Shown: positions 1 to 8,282, counted from the stretch's first letter. The stretch: DNA of 25,226 nt from DATMBL01 sp050735975 (GCA_050735975.1 JBOHVS010000397.1:1-25226), one strand, 5' to 3'. The notes: generated by a model from the sequence alone, not told the origin. Made by a program: numbers and translations.

Positions 1-1008
1 CTATTGGCCCCATCGAGTTACGAAATCTTGCGGGCCGGCGACATTCTAATTGTCGAAGCGGATTCCGAAGCCTTGAAGACCTTATTGGATGCCACAAAGT
101 TGGAATTGGTTGGGGATAAAGCGCACGATGGGCAAGCCCTTGGATCCGATGATGTGAGCGTTATCGAAGCCGTCGTAAGGCCGAACTCGTCCCTTGAGGG
201 GAATACCGCTTGGACTTTTGGGCTGCGGTCGCGCTATGGCGTGAATCTTTTGGGAGTGGCGCGTCAAGGGACCCGCCTGCAAAAGCGCCTGAAGGACATT
301 CAGTTCCAGCCTGGTGACGTTTTGCTCTTGCAGGGACAGAGGGAAACGCTCCAGGAGACGCTTTCCGTCCTGGGCTGCTTACCTTTGGCTGAGCGAGGTT
401 TGCGTTTCGGACCGCAACGGTTGCTGCTCTCGCTATTTGTCTTCGCGCTCTCCATTGCCGCGTTGGCCGCCGGTTTTCTCGCGGCTCCCGTAGCTCTGAC
501 GGGCGCGGCCTTGCTGATGGTTCTGCTAAAGCTCGTCTCGATAAGGGAAGCTTACGATAGCATCGATTGGCCTATCATTGTGTTACTTGGAGCCATGATC
601 CCAGTGGGAGAAGCTTTGGAAACGACAGGAGGAGCGGAACTGATTGCGAACCAACTCCTTAAAGTTGCAACTCAGATACCGCCGGCCGCGACCCTTACCA
701 TGGTTTTGATCGGCGCCATGATTTTGACGCCGCTGATTAACAATGCCGCGGCAGCCATTCTGCTGGCGCCGATCGCCATCGGCGTTGCCCAGGGACTCGG
801 CGCTTCGGCCGACCCTTTTTTGATGGCGGTTTGCGTGGGGGCCTCTTGCGATTTTCTCACCCCTATCGGACACCAATCGAACACTCTAGTCATGGGACCG
901 GGTGGCTACAAGTTCGGGGATTATGCGCGCATGGGCTTCCCTCTCGAAATTCTCATTGTGCTGGTTTCTATTCCTCTGATCCTTTGGTTCTGGCCGCTCG
1001 GGATTTAG
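1..1008 (+). CDS. SLC13/DASS-family permease with RCK_C-like domain, 5'-truncated
   Basis: This is the C-terminal part of an inner-membrane anion or Na+-coupled carboxylate/sulfate permease. The frame is open to the left edge, so the true start lies outside. The first ~130 residues are soluble and resemble TrkA_C/RCK_C regulatory domains (AGDILIVEADSEAL near residue 12, QPGDVLLLQGQRETL near 102). Hydrophobic segments follow from about residue 139 to the end. The family-like stretch TPIGHQSNTLVMGPGGY near residue 287 and the TPLINNAAAAILLAP hairpin near 244 match SLC13 re-entrant/transport signatures as I know them. Two or more RCK_C domains in the cytoplasmic loop are usual for this subfamily. 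The substrate cannot be told from sequence. The next gene follows after 94 bases on the same strand. Confidence 0.85.
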   Translation, partial: LLAPSSYEILRAGDILIVEADSEALKTLLDATKLELVGDKAHDGQALGSDDVSVIEAVVRPNSSLEGNTAWTFGLRSRYGVNLLGVARQGTRLQKRLKDIQFQPGDVLLLQGQRETLQETLSVLGCLPLAERGLRFGPQRLLLSLFVFALSIAALAAGFLAAPVALTGAALLMVLLKLVSIREAYDSIDWPIIVLLGAMIPVGEALETTGGAELIANQLLKVATQIPPAATLTMVLIGAMILTPLINNAAAAILLAPIAIGVAQGLGASADPFLMAVCVGASCDFLTPIGHQSNTLVMGPGGYKFGDYARMGFPLEILIVLVSIPLILWFWPLGI

Positions 1009-1102
1009 TCCCGGCCCAGGTCATTGCCAACCAGGTGACGAAAAAGTTATTCTGCCGACCTAGCTCTAGAAAAGCCCAAAATTACCAACTAAACGTGATT
1101 TT

Positions 1103-2485
1103 ATGATCCGATGTGACTTGGCCATACTCGGTGGCGGACCGGGGGGGATGGCTGCTGCTTTGTCTGCTGCCACTCGAGGAATGGACGTTGTGCTCGTCGA
1201 TGCCGGTAGCTTTCTCGGATATGGACTTCATGGCGCCTACAAGTCAAAAGCTTTGTGGGAAGCCGCAAGGGACTGGATAGCCGCGGAGCGGTTGGGATGG
1301 GTTTGTATACCCAACATTAAAGAGGTGCTGTTTGCCGAAATCCACGCCCGGGTCGAGAAGGGAATGACGGATCTAACAGAAATGTATCTCAAATATATCC
1401 ACCTGAAGAGGGTCCGGTTTATTCGCGGCTTCGGCGTGTTCAATGGTCCTTATTCGATGGAGGTCGATGGGCAAAGAATCGAATTCGAATACGCCATCAT
1501 TGCCACCGGTTCGAGCCCTCGTCTGCTACCCGGACTGAGTGTAGATGGAAATACGATCATGACCAGCGATCACATCGTCGATGTGCAAGGTAACTTCGCT
1601 TCGCTGGTTGTAATAGGGGCGGGAGTTCTTGGCTGTGAGTTCACTTCGATCTTCTCTGCTTTTGGAGTCAAGGTTACCCTCATCGATAGAGCCGAGAGGT
1701 TGCTGGCCAACGAGGACCCTGACATCAGCGATCTCGTGGCGGATCTTTACCGGAAAAACGCCGTGGATGTCCGTTCCTCGGCTCGCGTGCAACGGATCGA
1801 TACCATCCATGGAAAAGTCAGGACGGAACTCAAGGACGGATCCACCATAATCACCGACCGGGCATTGATCTCGATCGGTCGGATTCCCTGCTCCGGCGGC
1901 TTGAATTTGGAATCCGTCGGCGTCGAAACAGACCCTTGGGGTTTCATCAAAGTCAATGACAATCTCGAGACCAACGTAGATCACGTCTACGCGGTCGGTG
2001 ACGTCGGTCAACGCAACACGCCTTTGGATCTAGCCTTGGTTCAGGTGGCAGAGGCGGAAGGGCGAATGGCCGTCAATCACATTAGCGGCGAAGCGATCGA
2101 TATTCATCCCGAACACATTCCGTTTATCATCTTCACGATGCCGATGATCGCGGGAGCCGGTCTAAACCAAAGTCAGGCCCGCGAGCGCTATGGGAACGTG
2201 CGGATCGCAAAGTTCCTGAACATTCGAAACCATCGGTATCGAGCCATGCAGTCTCATGAAGGTTTTCTCAAGCTGATCGTGGCACCCCCGGGAGACGACA
2301 GGCTTATCGGCGTCCGAGTGGTTGGTGCCCAGGCCGATAATGTGATCGGCGAGGTCGCCGTTTTGATCGACAATAAGGTGCCTTACACCTACCTCTTAGA
2401 CTGCATCCATGCCCACCCGTCGTTGGCCGAGAGCCTGCAGAATGCTGCCCGCGTTATAGCGGGTGTTCTTCCGCCAGAAATCTGA
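1103..2485 (+). CDS. Dihydrolipoamide-dehydrogenase-like flavoprotein lacking the redox disulfide
   Basis: A 460-aa pyridine nucleotide-disulfide oxidoreductase family protein of normal LPD length. Seen: FAD-binding GGGPGG (10-15), ATG motif IIATGSSPR (132-140), NAD(P)-binding GAGVLG (172-177), second FAD motif VYAVGD (295-300), and the C-terminal dimerisation domain with the His-Glu pair of the family (HAHPSLAE, His438, Glu443). In ordinary LPD the FAD-proximal segment is GGxCxNxGCxPSKxL. Here the aligned segment (36-51) reads FLGYGLHGAYKSKAL, so both cysteines are gone (Tyr40 and Ala45). Classical lipoamide reduction through a CxxxxC disulfide is therefore not possible. An NAD(P)H:quinone or other FAD-only reaction is an inference. 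There is no 2-oxoacid dehydrogenase E1/E2 gene nearby. The ATG start directly follows an in-frame-free leader; no strong ribosome site was seen. Confidence 0.88.
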   Translation: MIRCDLAILGGGPGGMAAALSAATRGMDVVLVDAGSFLGYGLHGAYKSKALWEAARDWIAAERLGWVCIPNIKEVLFAEIHARVEKGMTDLTEMYLKYIHLKRVRFIRGFGVFNGPYSMEVDGQRIEFEYAIIATGSSPRLLPGLSVDGNTIMTSDHIVDVQGNFASLVVIGAGVLGCEFTSIFSAFGVKVTLIDRAERLLANEDPDISDLVADLYRKNAVDVRSSARVQRIDTIHGKVRTELKDGSTIITDRALISIGRIPCSGGLNLESVGVETDPWGFIKVNDNLETNVDHVYAVGDVGQRNTPLDLALVQVAEAEGRMAVNHISGEAIDIHPEHIPFIIFTMPMIAGAGLNQSQARERYGNVRIAKFLNIRNHRYRAMQSHEGFLKLIVAPPGDDRLIGVRVVGAQADNVIGEVAVLIDNKVPYTYLLDCIHAHPSLAESLQNAARVIAGVLPPEI

Positions 2486-2574
2486 AGGACCTACCGAGCG
2501 GCATCACCGTCTGTAAGCATTAAGTTGTAGGCTGTTCCCAAATCGAGTCAATCGTGATAAACGTCCTACGACCA

Positions 2575-2625
2575 TACTAGTATATAAATATATAAAGTAT
2601 ACATACAAAATATTATAAGGATATC
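2575..2625 (+). promoter_or_regulatory. AT-rich leader/promoter region of the NarL-type regulator
   Basis: A run of almost pure A/T with several TATA-like hexamers (TATAAA, TATACA, TATTAT), strongly unlike the flanking GC-rich DNA. It ends in AAGGAT, a plausible ribosome site 8-9 bases before the ATG at 2629. It probably holds the promoter; exact -35/-10 boxes cannot be fixed by eye. Confidence 0.4.
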
Positions 2626-2628
2626 GAA

Positions 2629-3303
2629 ATGGCGCCTATCAAAGTCGTTGTCGCTGACGACCATACCCTGTTTCGTGAGGGCCTTAGACGAATTCTCGCT
2701 CTCGAGCAAGATATGCTGGTAGTCGGCCAAGCCTCGACGGGCGAGGAGGCGGTCGAGGTTGCCGAGCGGACACGGCCCGATATTCTTCTTTTGGACCTTA
2801 AGATGCCTAAAGGAGACACCCTGCGGGCGCTCGGTAAAATCGCCGAAAAGAGTCCGGCAACCAAAGTGATGATTCTCACGGCTTACTCCGAGGAGCAAGA
2901 CATCACAGCGACTGCCAAAGCCCATGCCCGCGGCTACGTGCTCAAGGGAGTTTCTGCCTCAACGTTGATGCAGGCTATAAGAAAAGTGCACGGCGGTGAA
3001 ATATGGGTAGACCCTGAGTTACTGGGCGGCGGTGATTTCGAGAGGGCTGCAAGCGCGAAACGGTTTGACCCCGGTCCGCCGGCCAATGAGACACTGCAAA
3101 ACCTGACCAAAAGAGAGCTGGAGATTCTCCGTCTCGTCGCAGAGGGTTTGACCAACGAAGAGATCGGAAAAAGGCTTTTTATCAGCGAGAAGACCGTCAA
3201 AACTCATCTGACCAACATTTTGGATAAACTCCAGGTCAACAACCGCTTTAAGGCGGCGCTCCTGATCATGCAACCGCCGCCAAGAGCGGCGGCCCACCGG
3301 TAG
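2629..3303 (+). CDS. NarL/FixJ-family two-component response regulator
   Basis: A 224-aa cytoplasmic DNA-binding response regulator of standard size. The N-terminal receiver (about 5-120) keeps the acidic pair Asp10/Asp11, the phospho-acceptor Asp56 (ILLLDLKMP), Thr84 and Lys106. A linker of ~35 residues leads to a LuxR-type helix-turn-helix (about 158-212; LTKRELEILRLVAEGLTNEEI, then SEKTVKTHLTNILDKL). By family knowledge, phosphorylation by a sensor kinase would promote dimerisation and promoter binding. No histidine kinase gene is in the window, so it is an orphan here. The start is set by AAGGAT upstream of ATG. Confidence 0.93.
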   Translation: MAPIKVVVADDHTLFREGLRRILALEQDMLVVGQASTGEEAVEVAERTRPDILLLDLKMPKGDTLRALGKIAEKSPATKVMILTAYSEEQDITATAKAHARGYVLKGVSASTLMQAIRKVHGGEIWVDPELLGGGDFERAASAKRFDPGPPANETLQNLTKRELEILRLVAEGLTNEEIGKRLFISEKTVKTHLTNILDKLQVNNRFKAALLIMQPPPRAAAHR

Positions 3304-3488
3304 CCCGGGTTCAGGTAAAGGCTGAGAGGTTGTGAAAAAATTGAAAAACGTCAAGTTCCGCAAATTTCGCCTCAACAAAATCAAATAGTTGCGGCTGCTC
3401 ATTTTCGCAGAATTCGATTAATTCACAAACTCTGGGTTGGAAGTCTGAGGTTCGAAACTCAACCTAAACCTCAACCGGTTTGACTGCG
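3304..3488. other. Intergenic spacer with degenerate low-complexity text
   Basis: A convergent spacer between the response regulator and the leftward ABC genes. The right half consists of loosely repeated words such as GAGGTTCGAAACTCAACC and AACCTCAACC. The GGTTCGAA word looks like a tRNA T-loop, but no cloverleaf can be formed around it. No gene was recognised. Confidence 0.4.
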
Positions 3489-4256
3489 TCAGTTCGTAAG
3501 ACGTTGGCGCACGCTGCGGCGCGCCCACACGAGCAGCAACATGGACGCTCCCAGCGTGTAGCAGAGATCCCACAAAACAACTGAAGAAAACTCGCCGTTG
3601 AAAGATGCCCGGGCCAGCCTAACGGGATGGAGAAGAGGCAGCGCTTCCGCCACCCAAAGCCACGGCGCGCTAAGGCGCTCCTGGAGCGGAAAAAATACGT
3701 CTGAGAAGAGGAACAGAGGCGTAAGGAAAAGGGTAAAGTAAAAACTGAACAAATCGATGTTCGGGATGCGCAACGAGAAGACGATGCCGATCGCGGCGAA
3801 GAGCAAGCCGGTGAGCGGGATCACGAACAGAACCCAAAGCGCCGCCGGCAACGGAGTCAGTCCGAACAGCATCAGCACGATGAAGAAACACCCTCCGTAT
3901 ATGGAGGAGCGGGTCACGGCCCACAGAACTTCGCCGGCCAAAACATCGTCGGGCTCGATCGGAGTGGTAAGCATGGCGTCGTAGGCCTTCTCGAATATCA
4001 GCCGGACGTAAATATTATAGGTGACCTCGTAACTCGCTCCATTCATCGCGGCGACACACACCAGACCCGGAGCAAGAAATTCAATGTACGTAGTTCCTCC
4101 CATCTGCGAAACGTAAGCGCCGACTCCGATACCGATTGAAAAGAGGTATAGGACCGGCTCGAAAAAGTTCGGCAATATATTCCACTTCCAAGTCCTGCGA
4201 TACATCGCGGCGTTACGCCGCCAAACAGCCAGCGCATACGGAGCCGAGACGCTCAT
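3489..4256 (-). CDS. ABC-2 type transporter permease (NodJ/DrrB-like)
   Basis: A 255-aa inner-membrane subunit of an ABC-2 exporter. It has a short cytoplasmic N-terminus (WRRNAAMYRRTWKWNILPNFFEPVLYLF) followed by about six hydrophobic segments. The family-like region near residues 85-105 (YVRLIFEKAYDAMLTTPIEPDDVLAGEVLWA) is typical of NodJ-like permeases as I know them. It overlaps the end of the ATPase gene by four bases (ATGA), so the pair is translationally coupled and should form one exporter, two of each subunit. The cargo (polysaccharide, lipid, drug) cannot be inferred; no biosynthetic cluster is adjacent. Confidence 0.9.
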   Translation of the reverse strand: MSVSAPYALAVWRRNAAMYRRTWKWNILPNFFEPVLYLFSIGIGVGAYVSQMGGTTYIEFLAPGLVCVAAMNGASYEVTYNIYVRLIFEKAYDAMLTTPIEPDDVLAGEVLWAVTRSSIYGGCFFIVLMLFGLTPLPAALWVLFVIPLTGLLFAAIGIVFSLRIPNIDLFSFYFTLFLTPLFLFSDVFFPLQERLSAPWLWVAEALPLLHPVRLARASFNGEFSSVVLWDLCYTLGASMLLLVWARRSVRQRLTN

Positions 4257-5224
4257 GGGTTGGCCTCGAGACTCGTTCCGGTCAAGGAGAGAAAGACGTC
4301 TTCCAGATTCGTCGGCCGGACAATGACCGGGCGGCGATCCCCCTGATCATGCCGGCGGATGTGATCGATGAGAGTTGTCGCGTCATTGAGATAAAGCATA
4401 AGTCGCTGGCCCACGCGGAGCCGCCGGCCCGAGCGGACAAACCCGTCAAGCAGCGACGCCTCCTCCATTGGAGTGCAATCAAACTCCACCGTCTCGGGCC
4501 CCAATTGCGTAGCGATGAGATCCGCCGGACCGCCCGCGCCGATCACTTTGCCTGCCGACACGATCGCGACTTGGTCGCATAGACGCTGCGCTTCGTCCAT
4601 ATAGTGGGTTGTGATGAGCACGGTCGTGCCTGAGGCTCGGAGATCCCTAATTCGAGACCACAACGCGTGTCGCACCGCCGGATCGAGGCCTGTGGTTGGC
4701 TCGTCGAGGACTAAGAGTTCGGGTTTATTCATCATTGAAAGGGCGATCGCAAGACGCCGTTGGAAGCCACCCGAAAGCTGGCGGACCGGAACGGTCGCAT
4801 GTGAACGCAATTCGAGAAAATCGACCAGCTCTTCCGCGCGTCGAGAGAGTTCAGGCTCGCGCAGTAGATGGTAGCGGCCGAAAACAAGCAGGTTTTCCTT
4901 CGGCGAAAGGGCCTCGATTAAAACGTTTTGCTGCAACGTCACTCCGAGACGCGAACGAACGGCCCGTGCATGACGGCTTATGTCCATGCCAAAGACGCGA
5001 ATCGTACCGCTCGAGGGGCGTGTAACCCCATAGATCATTCGCAAGGTCGTCGTTTTTCCAGCCCCGTTCGGTCCCAAAAGGCCGAAACACACGCGCGCCG
5101 GAACATCGAGGTCCAGACCATCGACGGCCACCCGGTCGCCGAATCGTTTTGAAACCGCTCTTGCCTCAACAATGGTTGGTGTCGAGCTTGATGCTAATTC
5201 ATTTAATGGCAAATTTTCCTTCAC
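4253..5224 (-). CDS. ABC transporter ATP-binding protein (NodI/DrrA-like)
   Basis: A 323-aa ATPase partner of the downstream ABC-2 permease. Motifs in order: Walker A GPNGAGKTT (51-59), Q-loop Gln99 (VTLQQN), signature LSGGF (150-154), Walker B LLVLDEP (170-176), D-loop GLDP (179-182), switch His207 (ITTHYMDE). The C-terminal ~90 residues form the extension common in NodI/DrrA-type ATPases. The start used is GTG at 5224; the ribosome site there is weak, and translation could begin slightly further in, but the ABC core starts by residue ~18. First gene of a two-gene leftward operon; the hairpin element at 5350-5488 lies about 125 bases upstream. Confidence 0.92.
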   Translation of the reverse strand: MKENLPLNELASSSTPTIVEARAVSKRFGDRVAVDGLDLDVPARVCFGLLGPNGAGKTTTLRMIYGVTRPSSGTIRVFGMDISRHARAVRSRLGVTLQQNVLIEALSPKENLLVFGRYHLLREPELSRRAEELVDFLELRSHATVPVRQLSGGFQRRLAIALSMMNKPELLVLDEPTTGLDPAVRHALWSRIRDLRASGTTVLITTHYMDEAQRLCDQVAIVSAGKVIGAGGPADLIATQLGPETVEFDCTPMEEASLLDGFVRSGRRLRVGQRLMLYLNDATTLIDHIRRHDQGDRRPVIVRPTNLEDVFLSLTGTSLEANP

Positions 5225-5349
5225 CTCGATCGGCGCATCTAAATAGACGGTGAAAACAACTCCGTTGAAGTCCCTTCAAAGAAAAGCTTTCTGCTATGAA
5301 TGATGTTAAATCGCCGTTAACGTCGCGCATCCAAGGCGGTACGTTAGAC

Positions 5350-5488
5350 CTAGCAGGTTGCGGAAAAAAGGTTCGGAATGCTTCGAGAGCCTCAGCATGA
5401 ACGGAAATTATCAATGCTATTAATGCCCCTCCGTTCGTCCTGAGGCCTGGTCGAAGGACTCCGAGAGGGTTTTTCAGCAGCCTGCTAG
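5350..5488. repeat. 139-bp MITE-like element with long terminal inverted repeats
   Basis: The ends are CTAGCAGGTTGCGGAAAAA (5350-5368) and, inverted, CTAGCAGGCTGCTGAAAAA (5470-5488), matching at 17 of 19 positions. The inverted match continues inward with gaps through the segment ending CATGAACGGA (about 5405), pairing with TCCGTTCGTCCTGAGG (from 5430). Only ~24 bases are left as a loop. The inner arm resembles the widespread intergenic repeat containing TTCGTCCTGAG..TCGAAGGAC. It has no coding capacity. It looks like a non-autonomous mobile or REP-type hairpin upstream of the ABC exporter operon; calling it mobile is an inference. Confidence 0.65.
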
Positions 5489-5952
5489 TAAAGCGCAACG
5501 AAGCAGACGCATTCGTCCTGGGGGTCTGTTAGAAATCTGACTTATTCTGACGGCGGACGCAACACAGTCAGGCGCAAGGAACGAACGTTACCCAGGCCGG
5601 TCGCAGTCCCCTACCAAGGACTAAGCATCGGAGACCTTAATGTCGCTGAAATTGGCATAAAGCAAACTCGCGCAGGTAAACCTGGAGGTCGGAGCAAACT
5701 CACATGCCATTGATTTGGCGACAATTGTTTCGATGCGACGACTTAGAGTCGGGACATTTGCCGGGGCATGTCTCAATCATGCAACAGATTGGTCGCGCGC
5801 AGACCAAAAAAAGCCGAAATAATAAAGGATCGGCTCTTCTGACAACTCGCAAGGGCCGCGCTCGTGTCGCAACCTTTACAACGTGCATTGTTTGATAAAA
5901 AATTCCCAAGCCACCCCATCGACTTTTCGTCCTAGTTGTCATTCAATAGAGT
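5489..5952. other. Intergenic region, no gene recognised
   Basis: About 460 bases between the hairpin element and the receiver gene. Short open frames on both strands have arginine/serine-rich, unconvincing translations. No RNA gene, terminator or strong promoter was recognised. Confidence 0.4.
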
Positions 5953-6330
5953 ATGGCAGAAACAATCCTTGTGGTCGAAGACCAGCCGATAATCCGGAAA
6001 TGTATTTGCGACGCGCTGCAGAAGGTTGGCGGTTACCGGGTAGACGAGGCAGGCGACGGCGCTCAAGCCCTGGAGCTGATTAACGCTCGGCGCTTTGACC
6101 TCGTAATCTCCGATTTTGTTATGCCGCGTTTGGATGGAGTCGAGCTGCTCGAGCATCTTCGTTCCGTCTCGCCAAAGACTCAGATCATATTTATTACCGG
6201 CTATTTCTCGAAGGACTCATTGAAGGCATTTTTACCGGGGGTCGAGTGTGTTACGAAGCCCTTTGGTGTTGACGATCTAATGTCGGTGGTACAACGCCTC
6301 CTACCACCCAATGGGCGACAGTCGCTTTAG
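5953..6330 (+). CDS. Single-domain response regulator (CheY-like receiver)
   Basis: A 125-aa protein that is a receiver domain alone. The conserved residues are present: Glu9/Asp10 (VVEDQ), phospho-acceptor Asp54 (LVISDFVMP), Thr82 (IFITGY) and Lys102 (VTKPF), so it should be phosphorylatable. There is no output domain, so it probably works by protein-protein contact or as a phosphate sink, as stand-alone receivers do. No cognate kinase is in the window. The leader AT-rich stretch GTCATTCAATAGAGT carries no strong ribosome site, but the motif begins directly after the ATG, which fixes the start. Confidence 0.9.
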   Translation: MAETILVVEDQPIIRKCICDALQKVGGYRVDEAGDGAQALELINARRFDLVISDFVMPRLDGVELLEHLRSVSPKTQIIFITGYFSKDSLKAFLPGVECVTKPFGVDDLMSVVQRLLPPNGRQSL

Positions 6331-6468
6331 CGCAGCAGAACCCACCCGATTAGCTTCACCGGATGAGCAGTGAACCGTCGGACACGCATTTAGTCCGCCT
6401 AGCCGCCAGGACTAATGCCACGGAACTTTTGCTGAGGCTTCGCTGTGGGATGGTATCGGTTTCACTTA

Positions 6469-6624
6469 ATGCCAGTGAAAAGACAACTAAGCTGCCCGCG
6501 CTGCGACAGTAGGGCTGTGCGCCCTTCCCATAGGAGGAATCTATGGGAGCGTATTTTAAGCCTCGGTCAAATCCGCCCTCTTCGATGTCGAGATTGTAGG
6601 CACCGATTCCACCGGATCTGCTAA
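6469..6624 (+). CDS. Small zinc-ribbon protein, 51 aa
   Basis: A short open frame starting ATG CCA GTG AAA and ending TGC TAA. It carries two CxxC pairs, CPRC (9-12) and CRDC (40-43), separated by an arginine-rich segment with RPSHRRNLWERILSLG. The two pairs can form one zinc ribbon. The pattern CPRC..RSHRR..ER.LSL..I.PFRCRDC.HRF is one I know from small uncharacterised bacterial proteins; that is memory, not a search result. It ends HRFHRIC. It could bind nucleic acid or act as a small adaptor; the role is unknown. The ribosome site is weak; GTG six bases further in is an alternative start. It lies 138 bases after the receiver gene on the same strand. Confidence 0.65.
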   Translation: MPVKRQLSCPRCDSRAVRPSHRRNLWERILSLGQIRPLRCRDCRHRFHRIC

Positions 6625-6668
6625 AGATGCGTTTACGATTTCATAAACCGTCGGCCGACCGGCTTCAT

Positions 6669-6890
6669 TTATCTCTCGTGAAATAAAAGTGGTACAGGTC
6701 GTTCTGACTCAATTCTTTCCTGAGTCGTGATGACACCTTCGTCACCGAATACCCAACACCCTAGCCACTTTTCCAAATTCCTGGAAGATTGATTCTTCAA
6801 GGTGTCCAGGAACGCATGCCACGGAATCAGTAATCTTTTAATTGCCGGATCTCCCCGAAGAGATCGGTCGGCAAATCGTGTACCACCGAA
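6669..6890 (-). pseudogene. Possible decayed reading frame (minus strand)
   Basis: Reading leftward, 73 codons are open without a usable ATG. The later part looks protein-like: LLIPWHAFLDTLKN near the middle and WLGCWVFGDEGVITTQER before the stop. An overlapping second frame just upstream reads VVHDLPTDLFGEIRQLKDY then stop. A single frameshift near 6842-6850 would join the two. This may be a frameshifted remnant, or chance. No family was recognised. Confidence 0.25.
6842..6874. other. Stem-loop
   Basis: TTGCCG..CGGCAA encloses a second stem GATCTC..GAGATC with loop CCCGAA and a three-base bulge (GGT). No T-run follows, so it is not an obvious terminator. It overlaps the possible frameshift site of the minus-strand remnant. 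Confidence 0.4.
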
Positions 6891-7370
6891 TCAGTGGATG
6901 AAAAGGGTGAAATGACTGAGAATTTTACCAAAACAAGCCAATAAGTCGCGGGAGTAATTTGACCGATTCTACGTCTCACGGGTGACACTGGGCAGGACGG
7001 CCCGTCTAATTACAAGCTAAGAACATGGTTTAGAATCAAACTCAGCGCTAACCCTTCTGATCACCCTACTGGCTAAGCGCAAGGGCCGGGCAGGGGTGAA
7101 AGGGGGAGCCCGGAGCAGGGGCCGCGCCGACCTCTGACTTCTGATCCTGATGTCTGCTCTTTGCTGCCTTGCTCCCTGCTCTTTGCTTCTTTCTGGGCAC
7201 CAAAAATGTCCAACATTGTCCCAGAATGTTCAACGATGGCAGAGCTGCGACTGATTCAAACCTCCCTTTTTCAAGAACTTACCGCAATAGCCCTGAAGCG
7301 GTCTTCGTGGTACGGGAGTTGCTCAATCCCCTGCCGAGTTCGCAAAGCCTGTTCACGTGGAGGTGAAATC
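6891..7370. other. Intergenic region with G-quadruplex motif and pyrimidine tract
   Basis: No convincing gene. At 7083-7106 four G-runs occur (GGG, GGG, GGGG, GGGGG) with loops CC, CA and TGAAA, which fits the canonical G-quadruplex pattern on the + strand. A pyrimidine-rich low-complexity tract follows (about 7131-7196) in which CTGCTCTTTGCT occurs twice (7154-7165, 7176-7187). The leader of the coiled-coil gene begins after this. Confidence 0.5.
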
Positions 7371-8273
7371 ATGGCGGCTGAATCCGTTAATCCTGAGATT
7401 CAAGAGAACGGTGATAATTCTGCGCGCGGCGCTAACACCGACCAGATAAGCCGAGTCGTTGGAGGGGAGAAAAACGCAGGTGGCGACACGGGCGACAACC
7501 ACCTCCGGGATATCGACAGTCATGCCAATCGCCTTTTCAACCTATTGAGCGAGTTGAGATCGATTGCCAATCGAGCTTGTGACGCAGCTCTGAGAGAGGC
7601 CGAATGCGCCGATAGGATCGAAGACAGCATGAATACTGAAATCGCCGCGCTGCAGGGCGAACTGAAAAAAAAAGGAGAATCACTCCAGGCACGAGAGCTG
7701 GCTCTAGCAGAGCTCGAAGAACGAACGCGAGCACGCTTCGCGGAGCTGGAAAGCCGGGCGCAAGAAAAAGAGGTCCAACTGAACCGGCTAACATCAGAAA
7801 GAGAAAGCCTTATCGATCGATTGAATGGAGCGGAACTGGCTGCCAAGCAGGCGAAATCTCAAGCTCACCAATTTACCGAGCGTCTGGAAGCGGAGCTCAC
7901 CTCTCTCAGGCTGCAGATGGCGAAGCGTGAAGAATCCCTTGCCGTGAGGGAGCTCGCTCTAAGCCGGATCGAAGGAGATTTGAAAACGAACATTCAGAAT
8001 CTCCAACTTCGGTCCCAGGAGACCGAAGCGAAATTGGCGAGCCAGGAGAGAGCAATCAGGGAAAAAGAGCGCGTGATCCAGGGAGCCGCCGCCAGGGAAG
8101 CGGAGATCGGCAAGCTAATTGAACGGCTTTCTGCGGAATGCGACAAGCTCAGCGCCGAAGTTTGTGAGAAAGGGTTGATCATCGCGCGTTTGGAAGACAA
8201 GACGCGACACTTCAGCAATGGCGGCAACGTATTGAAAAAAGTTCTCGGCCTGACAGAGGAAAAATCATTCTGA
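7371..8273 (+). CDS. Coiled-coil protein with internal duplication
   Basis: A 300-aa protein, no family recognised. The start is set by GGAGGTGAAATC ahead of ATG at 7371; the frame is open further upstream, but that part overlaps low-complexity DNA. Residues 1-50 are polar and Gly/Asn-rich. Residues ~50-280 are almost entirely charged heptad-like helix with no membrane segment or signal peptide. Two copies of a block are visible about 85 residues apart: ESLQARELALAELE (103-116) and ESLAVRELALSRIE (188-201), each preceded by a leucine/charged helix. The short tail VLKKVLGLTEEKSF is not coiled coil. It is likely a cytoplasmic structural or scaffold protein. It converges with the next small gene, with a 9-base gap. 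Confidence 0.8.
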   Translation: MAAESVNPEIQENGDNSARGANTDQISRVVGGEKNAGGDTGDNHLRDIDSHANRLFNLLSELRSIANRACDAALREAECADRIEDSMNTEIAALQGELKKKGESLQARELALAELEERTRARFAELESRAQEKEVQLNRLTSERESLIDRLNGAELAAKQAKSQAHQFTERLEAELTSLRLQMAKREESLAVRELALSRIEGDLKTNIQNLQLRSQETEAKLASQERAIREKERVIQGAAAREAEIGKLIERLSAECDKLSAEVCEKGLIIARLEDKTRHFSNGGNVLKKVLGLTEEKSF

Positions 8274-8282
8274 CGGCTTCTT

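Noticed and set aside
3440..3480. tRNA-like T-loop GGTTCGAA
   Set aside because: No acceptor, D or anticodon arms can be built around it; it is part of low-complexity text. The same holds for the TTCGAA words at 17085-17120.
5700..5942. Open frames on both strands before the receiver gene
   Set aside because: Composition is unconvincing, with no ribosome site or motif.
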